A stretch of DNA of 19,930 nt. Origin: Candidatus Omnitrophota bacterium (lineage in GTDB: Bacteria; Omnitrophota; 4484-213). The notes beneath the pieces were generated by a model. The model had not been told where the DNA came from, searched no databases, and saw only the letters and a program-made list of their open reading frames with translations. Positions 1-12,000 of this stretch are shown piece after piece; the first letter of the stretch is position 1, and each line of letters begins with the position of its first letter. A program made the translations under genes and the position numbers. The stretch lies in assembly GCA_030639955.1 (NCBI GenBank), contig DAOWKH010000053.1, positions 1 to 19,930 of the forward strand, read 5' to 3'.

Positions 1-3000
1 GGATCCCGTCTTTATAGCGCTGAGGACTCTTTGAATTAAAACCCGTACGAACATCTTTAATGATTCTATAAGCACTGCCTACTTTTTTAAATTCCTCTCC
101 ATCCCCACCTTTATCAGGGTGAAGTTTTAAAGCCAATATTCGATATGCCCTCGCTACCTCTTTATCTGAAGCCTCGGGAGTTACACCAATAGTATCGTAT
201 GCATCAGCGACGCTTCTGAGATAACCTTCACCCGTCCAACCGTCAGGGCACCTAAATCTTCTATTTCTAAAAGCACCCTCTATTTTTCTTTTGATTGTTT
301 CCTCTTTTGTAATATTTGCTATCTTTCTAAGTAAGAATGCAGCATCTTCACGAACAAAAGGACTATCGTCATAAAGTATTATCTCTATCAAAGGGTCAAC
401 TGCTCTTTCGATTCCTGGAATGTTATTTTCCACCATTGCTCTAAGCGCCATAACAACTTTTTGACGCACCCATTTGTCATCATTTTTAAGGGTCTCCACC
501 AGAGGATTGATAGCCTTCTCTACCCCCGGAACATCATTCTCTGTCATTCTTTTAATCGACCAAGCAGCATAATAAGGTAAATTGCCATCGCTATCAAGCA
601 CTCCTATCAAAGCATCAACTGCCCTTTCAATCCCTGGAATATTGCCTGTATCAACCTCGTCTGTATCAATCTTGCCAAGTTTTCGTGGAATTTTAATCTC
701 TGATAAAGCTCCAAGTGCATAAGCGGCGTTACTTCGACCTAAGATTATATTCTCATCTTTAACTATTTTTATTAAAGGATCAACTGCCCTCTCAATCTCT
801 ACAATGTAAGTACCTTCCCTCTGTTCAATTGTAAAACCAATGGCAAAAGCAGCAGAATCCAGCAAGAAGTCATTACCTGAACCAAGTGCTTCTATTAAAA
901 GATTAACTGCTCTTTCGCTTCCCTGGACATTAGTCCCCAAAAGCATTCCCCATGCCCAAAGAATCCTTGAGCGTGCCTCTACTTTACTATCTTTGTACGC
1001 TTCTATCAAAGGATCGACTGCTCTTTCAACCCCGAGAGTATTCTTTCTTGCCATTTTCCCAATCACAAAAGCGGCTTCTTCACGTACAGTCTGATCGTTA
1101 TCTTTAAGTCGCCCTATCACAGAATTGACTGCCCTCTCAATTCCTTCGACATTTTTATCCGCCATCAACCCAAGGGCATAAACGACCCCTTTGCGTATAT
1201 TTGGATTTTCATCCTCAACTTTTTTCAGCAAAGGAGCAACTATTTTTCCGATTTCTGAAGCATCTTCCACTATAGCATCTTCCAATAGGTTTGGATCTCC
1301 AAATGCATAAACAGCATTTTTATATATATCAGGATCTTCATCCTTAAGCGCTCTTCTCAAATGAGGTATATCCTCTACCTTGAAGTGCGCACCCCATACA
1401 CTTTTTAACCTTCTACAAACCTCTTTGTATAATTTTTCATCCTCTTTTGAGAAATTAGTCCTTTTTTCTTTCAGTAGCTCTCCTTCGGTCAATTCTTTAC
1501 GAGCAGGCTCTCTTTCTTCTATTCCCTCTTCGTTTCCATCAAACCAAATTTTCTTAATACCACCACTCTTGAATTCATTGATTAAAAAATTCTCTATCCC
1601 TTTTTTAGTAAGATGAGCCCCGCTTTTTATGGCTAAAATAGTAAAGTGTTCAACCAGCTGATCGTTTATAATCCACCCTGGCTTTTCACCGCGATTAAGG
1701 ATTCTCGCATGGATTGTCTTTAGAGAATTCTGAGTATTGCGTTTTACATATTCAACCGGATTTTGGAGAATGAATTTGATATCTTCCTCATAACTCATGA
1801 AGTCATCAATAATTTGAAGTATAGCCTTTTCAGAAATCGTTACATATGGGGGTGGTGAACCTTCCCTGACATTGATGAAGTCATTACTCGCTTTCTTCAG
1901 CTCCTTACCATAACCCATTATTCGTTCATATGAAACGATAAACTTGGCAATTTTCTCAATTCCAATTTTATTCACAAACTTTCTCCGTTCATCGTTACTG
2001 AGAATATCTAAGTTGAGAATATTGGTTATCAACTCACGCCTGCTTTTTATTGCGTCATTAGTTACCTTGTTTGTATTAACATTGTGAAGCCATCTTTCTA
2101 CTTTCCTGAGCTCCTGAATTGAACTACTCTCTTTACGCTGGGGCAACTTCTTCTCTAAAAGCCTCTTTTCTTCTGATTTCTCCATCCCTCGCTGCGTCTT
2201 TTTCCATCTTCTGAGTCTTCTAACCCATTCTGTATCTCTTATAGGCGGCGCAACATCATTTCTTTCTCTACTCAAAACAGCACCAATGCCTAAAATGAGA
2301 GCAAGGGATTTATGGATACCTAACTTTTGGGGATGGCTAAACATCTCAAAAATATAAGCAATCAATCTTGTCTTCCAGGTTATATAACTTTCACCCTGAT
2401 ATTTTTCCTTTTTAGCGGCGGCTTTAATTTCCGGGGTAGCAAGAATGGCTTTAATTAATCTGGCGGCATCCCATAATCTATCCTTTGTGATTTCTTTCTC
2501 GCTATTTTTGTCTCCATTAACAATCGCTTTCTTTAATTCTGCGGCTCTACCCTGACTTCTCAACCCTAAAGCAACAACACAGGGAGAGATTTTTTTAATA
2601 TTTTCTATTGGTCCTGCCCTTTTTATGGCTTCTTTATACTCGCCTCTGGCTATTTCTTTACCTACTCTATCTTCATAATCAAAATGGGTCTTCTGCCAGG
2701 CGGCAAATAAACTCTCAGTTGCTTCTCTATCTTCCTTAGTAGTGAAATACAAAGAAGTATGCATTGGCTGGCTGGGGTCAGTAGCATAATGAAGCGCTCT
2801 GCCCAAATTGCGAAATCCCCAATAGGCATCATTGTTGCGGAATGCCTCAATTGCTTTTAGATAATAATATTCGGCAGATAAATGGGCTAAGCCAAGTGTT
2901 AATCCAAGCAATCTAATAGTATGCAATCCGTGTTTGATTATATAAACAAAGCGGCCCCTTGCCGAGTCCATAAAATCTGGCTCCATAGAGTGAATTTTTA

Positions 3001-6000
3001 ATAACTCTAACGCCGAAATAGAATTGTCTTTTTTATAATGGAACTCGGAAAATCCGGTGGTATAATCAACAGGAATTTTTATATCCTCATAATTTTTAAT
3101 CCATTCAATATCCTCTGCGGCATAGCCGGTAAGGAAATAATGAGTTTTTACTTTGCCGCCTTTGATTTCTCTTTCGGCTGGCTCTGATAAACTTTGGGAA
3201 GGCGTTCCCACCATACCTAACATTACCAAAAATGCGGGTGTAGATTTTGCAGAAATAAATTTGCTCTTTGAACCCGCCCGAAGCAGATGGCGCGCCTGCT
3301 TAAATTGGTGCATCTCCATTGCTTGGTCCAGTTTAAAAAAGGTGCGTGAACCAAAAGCCGCATCAACAGCCGATTTCAAAGATTCAATATTCCCATTAAA
3401 AAATGCATCCTTAATAATCCTCTTTGCCTTTTTTCTGTCATATTTTTCGCTTAAACCCGACAAAAGTAGATTAAATAGCTTTTGTAATCTAAAATAGGGA
3501 TAATTGGGGCTAGTTGTAGAAGCAAAGGCAAGCCAGCCCAGCCAGCCAAGATGTTTTTTGCGAAAAGCCTGCATCGCCAGATAATCAGTTATAGCATCAT
3601 TTAACCAGGCATATTTAAGCTTGCCTGAATCGTCCCTTCTCTCTACCCCACATAAGTGCGGCTCTTCACCTTGCTGAGCCAGATAACGCATTATCTCATG
3701 AGCAGTATTGCCCAATTGATTTAAAATAGGAACGGGATAGATAGAACTCAGATAGGTTTTTTTTCGCTCCGGCTCAAAAACCATCATAATCTTCCTTCTC
3801 TTGAGCATGCTTAGAGTAGGATAACGAAGCTTTCTCCGCTTAAAGAATTCAATCAAACTAATGCATTCTAAACACTGACAGCTTCGCTCTAATTTTTGAT
3901 AATCAATCTCTTCATAGGCATCTGTAAATATCCATCTTACCAATGCCCGCAAGCCAATCTTATTGTAGACACCCAATTTAGCCATAATTTTATCGGCGGC
4001 AACTACTGTCCCGATAAAGATTAATATCTCTACTGAAGTTCCGGCTAAACCAAAGGCAGCCAGAAAAGCAATAACCGCTAACTTCCAATGGTTTATAGAT
4101 TCCATAATGCCGCTACCTTGTTTGAGAGACCACTTGGCAATCTTCAAAAGAGAAAGCGGTTCTATAACTTCTCCTACTATGCGTAAATCTTTTTGTTGTT
4201 TCTTATCATTATTGAGCTTATGAGTATCGATTAAATAATCATAGACCTTTTTATTGATTTCAAAGTGGGGTTCCTGGCAAAGGTGGGCTAATTCAGAAAG
4301 GGCGTCTTTGAAGGTAGAATTGGAATTCTCGAAGATTGTCTCACAGCAGAGTTTTATCCAGGCCACGCGCGGCGAACCCCTCATTCCTTGCTGACGATGA
4401 TTAAATATTCTCCACAACTTATCTATTTTGGAAGGAATATCTATAACCCCAGGATTCTCCTTTTCCCATTCGGCATACTTCTGTTTTGCTTGAGCCAACC
4501 ACTTTTCATTACTACCCTCATTATAAGAAGACGAGGCGAGATTTCTCGCCTCGTCATTGAGGTCTTTAATTTTCGCAGGTGCAAGTGGAATTTTCATCAC
4601 CCCACCAATAATTTGTAAAAGTTTCTCCGTCAATTCTTTCCTGAGAGATGAATCAATAATCTTCCCTGCCTCAACAAATTCCTCAAATGCTTTATCTCTC
4701 CTGCGAATTTTTATCTTATCAAATATGCTTCCCAACATTCCAAAACTAAAGGGAAAAAGAAGAAAGTTGAAAGCTTCCACACCAACTACCCTCTTTTGAC
4801 CATCCCAGAAGGCTTTCACCGCTGCATCAGCGGATTCTTCAAAACGGGCAATCTTGTTGTCTCCTAAACCCGCATAAGTTATCAACTTGTCACCCTCCAG
4901 CCAAGCAGCGGTTTCATAAATCACACCTGCAACATCACCTTCGGTGGCACTATGCTCAAAAATATGCCAGACAACCGGTTTCCCCAACGGCTGCATGGTT
5001 TCCGAATCCAATAAGACCACTTCTGTGCGATAGTATTTTTCTTTATGGTTGGCAATTTTCGCTTGATGAATCAAGGCAATTCGGAAATACCTTCCATCCC
5101 GATAGTCCTTTTCCCTTTGAGGCAAAAGAGTATGAAAACCGATGCGTGTCTGTCCCTCCCCGGCAGATAATATTGTTGCTTTATCTATTGTGTGCTCGTC
5201 CCAATATGCCTGAGATGGTTTTAGAGCTTCCTCTAATGTATCAAATAGATAAACCTGAATAGCCGGTTTCTCGCCCAGAATATCGGCGCGGTCAATAAGC
5301 CCATATCTTCCATTTGATAGCTCAATTAGATGCGTATTCTTACTGGAGGTATTTGGCCGACCCAAAGTAACGGCTTTTCCTTCCGGCATAAGCTTGGGTT
5401 GCGGGCGTCCATCCTCATCGATAAATACAAACTCACAGTTCCAGGAGAGTTTAGTTTTATCATCGGCTCGGGGTTTCGTTACCACATAGGTTATAGCCGG
5501 CTTTCCGTTCACAAACATCAAGTGAGGATCTTCGGCATTTTCCAAAATAACTTCTCCGGCTTTAAATTTTAGACCCTCATCATCGGTCGGGGTTAGAATA
5601 ACAATGTCGCTGGGATGGATCTCGCTGGTATCGTATTCTATAGGAACCCGTCGGGCGAGCAATCGCCAACCATCAGGCAAAAACGTCGGATTGAAATACT
5701 TGTGTTTTTTGTCGTCAACCTCAATTACTCTGCCCCTATCTCGGACAGACAACCCGCCTCTCTGCTCGACATCGCTGGATTGCAGAGGTAAGCTAAGAAT
5801 CTCATCAAAGATACGTGGATTTACTTCATCAGGATGGTTTAAAAATTGGGCAAGTTTTTCCAGGTCGGAGGAACGGACAGGACGAATCACATCATATACT
5901 GGTTGACCTCGCGGTAGACCTATCTCAGTAACTAAAGCATCTGAAGGAATATTTATTTCTCTTAATAGTGCTACTTTTTTGCCTTTATCTTCATAGGTGG

Positions 6001-9000
6001 GATTCTTAACTGATATTATCTTTCCACCTTCTTCTACAAAGTAATAGGCGCCGCCCTTGCATTCGGTTATATCTCCGTATACTGAGCCAAAAACTCTGTT
6101 CACCCAGTTCATCATCACCAGCGGCTCATCTTTACTGGGATTGATGGTGATATGACCATAATTCGGTGGGATAGGAACAATATCTCCTGCCTTTGCATCT
6201 ATACGAATCGCATCCAGCACATTGCCTTCGGCATCCACCTTCTGCAGATAATACAGTGCCTGGCCAGATAGAACTACATAGACCTCAGTATAAGAGATAT
6301 TTTCTACTACATCAGGGTGATAATGGCCATAGGTCTTTATTGGTTCAGCACCTATTTTAAGCGGGGGTATTACGGTAATGTCGCATCTTAAACGATTTTC
6401 CTTAATCTTCGTCAGGTCTTCCTTACTTAGGTAAATCTCTCTGTGCATAGTATAAGCAACTATGTCTTTCTTGTTAATCTTAGAAAGTAGTTGTTGAAGG
6501 TCTATTTTATTTTTAAGCACACCCTCTAAAAGATATTTGCCGCTCTTGAATTCCCTTAGGTCGGCTTTGCATTCTTTATCACCAACCTGCAATTCTTCCA
6601 CCTTCCATATCCTTTCCCCAGCTATCTCTTCAACAGAGAATTCAACTTCAACCTCAGGCCCAAAAATCTTGATATCTTTAATAGCGGCTGTGCCGCCGTT
6701 CAGGGCGAGAGATAATTCTTCCTCTTTTGCTACCCCTATCTTCTCTTTTCCCAACCTCTCCACTTCTTTATCTCCGAACTCTATCGTCTCTACCGGTTCC
6801 TCTTTTCTATTTACTAAGAATCTTTTGATTCTATTGAGAGTATTTTTGAGGATTTCCCAATCAAAAGGAATGACTAAAGATATTCCAAAACTCTCCTTCT
6901 TATCGACCTTTTCCATTGGCTTCGAAGCCTCAGCATTATAATAGAGATCGTATTCTAAAGTGTTTTTATCTAAAATCCATATTTTTACAATTGCATTAGC
7001 TGGTACATTTCCTTTAACACAAACTGGGAGCCTTCCCTCTATAAGACATGGAATTTTCCTCCGGTCAACAGTAAATACAACACAACAGAAATCTTTAGCA
7101 TCTTTATATTTACTTCTAATAGGTAAACTATATGTAATTACTTCTTTTGAGTAACCTGCAGGAGCGAAATAAATTTCGTTATAGTGCGTTTTTTCTACTT
7201 CTAAACCATATTTAAGTATTTCGCTCAAATCTTTTGGATGAATATACATGCCCCTAGACAAAATATTCTTGTTTGTTTCTTCTATTCTTTTCCCTTCTAA
7301 ATAATTGCTTAACTTATTTATGACCAGCTTATTTCTGACCAGCTTAAAATTGCTCGTGTCTTTAAATATATATTTATCTTCTGGTAGAAAAGGTGTCTTA
7401 GAGGCGATAAATTTCTCGGTATCTCTCATCATCGTCTCATCTTCATCTCTTATACTTCCATCCTTATTATTATCTTTCTCTGCCTTCATAGCTTCATCAA
7501 TTTCTTCATCATTAGGAGAATAATTAATAACTGTCTTGGCAAGTTCTGTTGGTTTTTGTGCGAAGGCAATAAGATTTTTCTCGCCTCTGTAAGACACCCA
7601 CTCTTCAATATCACCTGATAAAACAAAACCATTCTGCTCTAAAAGATTCTTTAAAGATTCTTTGGAATAAAATTGATAAAATCGTTTTCCAAGCCCCTCA
7701 ACAGTATCAACAGCCATAAATCCTCTGCGTTCATCTGTTTCAGCTTTGAGTAGTACATAATAAATACCACCCGGCTTAAGGACACGATATGCCTCCTGAA
7801 CTGCCACATCAGCTCCCTGCCTGGAATCAATAAGAGGAATATGATGTAGGGAAGCATTTGCCCTTACTCCCTCAAAAGTCCCATCAAGAAACTCAAGATG
7901 ATTCATATCCATACATAAGATTGACAGGAATTCTCCTTGTTCGCGAATTGATCTAACAGTACCTTCTGAAAAATCAATACCTGTAGCGGATACATCTTTC
8001 TGTTTGGAAAACCATGCTAAATCTCTTACGCCCGTTCTTTCATCAAGAACTCTAACTTTTTCTTTAGAACCTGCAGGTTTCATTTGTTTTGCATGCTCTA
8101 TAAATTTATGAAGCATTGATAAATCATTTCCTTCTGGTTCTTGCCCGCGTAATTCCTGATATCTCTTTGCCATCTGGTCATAAGTTGTACGAGTAATTTC
8201 ATCTGCCGTTAGTATAATTTCATTCAGCTTTTCTCTTGCTGCATTTTCAATATCTTCCTGACCAAGTTTCTTTGCTTTTTCAAGTTCCTGAATAGCATCC
8301 TGAATATTTCTTGCTAAAATATCTTCCTCAACTTCTTCTGCTACCCATATCTTTTCTTTTCCCTCAGAATCTAAAAGCGGCTTGAAATTCTTCTCTGTGC
8401 GCAGTCCTATCTCATCTATCAACGGGCTCTTGGGTATAACTGGTTCTACGCCAAAGTGTACCAACACAGGATAAAAATTATATTCTATTAGGGCTTCAAA
8501 ATAATTCTTAATTTTCTCCTTCTGTTCAGGAGTCAAAGACTCAGCATCAATATAGAGCTTACTCTTTAAGGGGTCTGTTCCTGAAGGACGAAAATCGAGT
8601 TCTGTAAATAGCGGTGTATAACCGTTTTTAGGTTTAAATACCATTGGCACGCCTTCGGGCCTCATTTCGCCACCAACAACCTCCTCCTCAGTCATAGTTA
8701 TCTCATCCAGGCATCTCCATGTCTGTTCATATTGAGGCATCACCTCTACAAGAATCTCTACCACATCATTTATGCTCATCTTCCCATCACGTACAGCCTT
8801 ACCTAAGGAGAAGGCGAAATTATTGAAATTCATCTTCTTTGCCTCTGCTACAGCCATTGCCCTTCGCTGCTCTTTGTAAGGCAAAAGTGCAATAATCCCT
8901 TGCACGCCGTGAACAAAGTCAAAACGAACATCAATCTTGGACTTCAATCCGTATTCTTTAAAGCGATCCTTTAAGAAATTCATTATCAGGTAATTATTAC

Positions 9001-12000
9001 TCATTCCGTCTCGATCGGCCTTTTTATTGGCTAAATATTCTTTAGCGGCAAAGGTAAGCATCGAAAGTGTTGCATCTGCTGCGCTCTTCTCCGGCATAGC
9101 CAGAACGCGCTGTCCCAGAATATTAATGCAGGGTTCTCTTGTTCCGGCAACACGCCCACCGCTTTCCTCCTCTTTAGAATGGATTCTAATCTCTCTATCG
9201 CGATTAAGAGTGATGACTCGACCTAACTGGTCCTCAAAAGAAAATTTATAATCATCTGACTCAAACCACCATTTTTCCAACTCTCTCTGTATCCCTGTCA
9301 AATTTTTAAACCCCACTATTGCCATAATGCGAACTATATTAGGATCTGAATCAGCAAATTCAGTCCAGGCGCGGGTAGAAACATAGGTAATAAAGTATAA
9401 AGAAATATACTCTTCCCATTTTCCAGCGGCTATAAGATTTTCTCTATCTATCATATCTAAAGCCAAAAATACCTTATTCGGCGTAGGCATTGCTAATATC
9501 TTATTATCCTCCTGTAAATCAGAATATTCCACGCCAAATTCCTCAAGCAAAGGAATAGCGCTTTTATCCATAATCTGTTTTAAAACAAATCTATCCGAGT
9601 CCGGGTCACATTCAAACACCATTGTCCCTACGGGATATCCTTTTAAATTATCTATGTAAGGAATCGTTGGGATAACCTTATCATATGTTGTATCAATCCC
9701 GTAATGCTCCACGCTATACTTATCCTTCTCTTTATCGTAAACAACCTGATATCCGGCCTTGAAATAGGCATCTTCTTCTGGCCAAAGCAGGTCAAAAATC
9801 TTTTTATCAATCCCCAATTCCTCTAACATAGGTTCCAGCGTCTTCCAGGTTGAGCCACTTAGACAGTTTAAAACAATCCTCTGCCCTCTTCTTGTGGCTT
9901 CATTAATTATCTCTACGTCTTCCTTGGTTATATTTAGGATAGAGATAAACAACTTCACCATCTGTTTGTAATTTAAGACACTCATTATATGCTCATCATC
10001 TGCCGCAGCCATAGCCACTGTATGCCCGCCCTGTTCATAAATTTCGGTATTGATAATTCTATCCAGAATATCAATATATTTCTCATATAGATTCGGCAGA
10101 AGCTGCGCTCCATCAGGAGCAAGATTTTTTCTTCCATAAGGATAACAAGCGCTGTGGCTGGAGGTATAATGCGTTGCCCCACAAGCCCCTAATATAAATG
10201 TTAAAAAAGAATACATATATATAGTTGTGCTGTCGGAGTAATTTTGCGGAGTGAGCACGGTTATGCCTTTCTCTGCCAGAATACGCGCTTCCATCTCGCA
10301 GAATTTGGCTGTATGCACTCGCACCTCGCCGCCGACCAACTTCACGATATTGTGCTTCAAAAATGGCAATATGGCTTCCAGTTCCATCCCGTAGATTTCT
10401 TCTATGACTTTTACATTCTCCTCGCCCATCTCTTTTCTGATATAATCGCAGTGTTCCTTAAAATCTTTAATCCCGGCCAACTTCTCTTGAATTTCCTTAT
10501 GCACATCTTTTAGAAATTCTGCCTCTGTTTCAATAAGAAGAGCCATAAACATATCGTTATACATCTTATCTGGATTTTCACTGTGCAGAATGTCAATAAA
10601 GGCACGGATTCCCGCTGTAGAAAACTTCGCCTTGGAGATAAATTCCTCAAAATGACCCTTGAGGTTATAATAATCAGCAATCTCCGGGGTTATGGTCATA
10701 GATTGCCGTGATTTATTTCTTAGGTCAAAAATGGGCTTAATATTCGGTTTTTGTAAAAGGAGCTTTTGAAATTCTTCTTCATAACTTTCCTTAAGCATCT
10801 CCTTTAATCTTGACTGCAACCGCTGTATCTTCAGCCAATCCCCTCTCTGCTGGGCTTCATATATCCCTTTCAGTTCCTGTTGATTTATCTTCCGTGGCAC
10901 ACCCCCCTTCCCAATCTCTCCAAATATAATTTCCTGCAAATCGGTCCAATCCCGCGAAGCCCTGTTTATTTTATGCTTATCAGCAATCTCATTTAATAGG
11001 TTAGGGGTAATTTCTAAATCGGGTTGGGCTTTAAGGAGGGTGAGTATTTCATTAACGGCACTGTGGACAGAATCGGATATGTCTTTAGTAGTTGCAAGAC
11101 GAGAAGCTATATCCTTAGATTTTAACTCTTCTTTTACTGCAGACTTTTCTTTTAACCTCTCCATAATCTCTTCATTTCTCACAATCTTTTCTAATAAATC
11201 AGGGGTAAAGTAGGCCTTGGTAGTAACCTTCTTTCCATCTTTAAAGGTGTCCGTTAAGGTTAAATAATGAAGTTCTGCTTCCTTCTTTAATTCTTTCACA
11301 TAAACTTTTTCTTTAGGGGCATTCAGTAGTTCTTTTAGCTCTATTTCATAAGATGCCCAAACTTCTCCGTAACCTATATTTTCTTTCGCTTTAATATTTA
11401 AGTATTCAATAAATTCTCCTTCTGTCATTTGAGATTTTTGCTCATCTAATATTCTAAAGTTTTCTAATATCTCTATATATTCTCTCTTTCTTAATTGATA
11501 AACCCAATATTTCCTCCATCTTTTATTCAAATCACCTGGGAAATCATACAATTCTTTATGCAACTCTATCATTTTCCCTTTGGCTAGCGAAGATAATTCT
11601 AATTCTTCTTGTAATTCTATTCTCAATGCTTTTTCATAAGAATAAGGATATTGTACATACCCACCGATAAGAGAAAGACATAATCCCCACTCTTTCCAAG
11701 GAGCCCTTCTCTGTAAAATAAATTTACCTTCGGGTGTCATTACAAAAGCTCCGGTAGCTCTGTATTTTAATCCAAAAATATTCGCAAAGCTCCTCTCGGT
11801 TGCGCCAATCTCTTCATCCCCTTCATTCACAATAGTTACAAGTTCTCCTGTTAATTTCTTCAGATATTTTGTTTTATAATTTGCATCTTTTTTAACATTA
11901 CTTACATCTTCTCTTATTTCCTCAATTACTTTTTCTATTTTACTCTCTTCTATTTCTAATTTGAAACCCCTCAAGTGCTCTCTTAATACTGCTAACATTG

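Noticed and set aside
1..6. GGATCC (BamHI site) exactly at the left edge, as evidence of a cloned insert end
   Set aside because: Another GGATCC occurs near 18286 and one site at an edge may be chance; no vector sequence is visible.
290..1410. The periodic DNA pattern as a CRISPR or satellite array
   Set aside because: The period is irregular and explained by coding HEAT repeats with conserved GxERAVDPLIE; there are no identical short repeats with unique spacers.
2662..2850. Minus-strand frames of 62-68 codons at 2662-2850, 7651-7857 and 9985-10182
   Set aside because: They are in a different frame overlapping conserved parts of the phospholipase, methyltransferase and mutase domains, so they are shadows.
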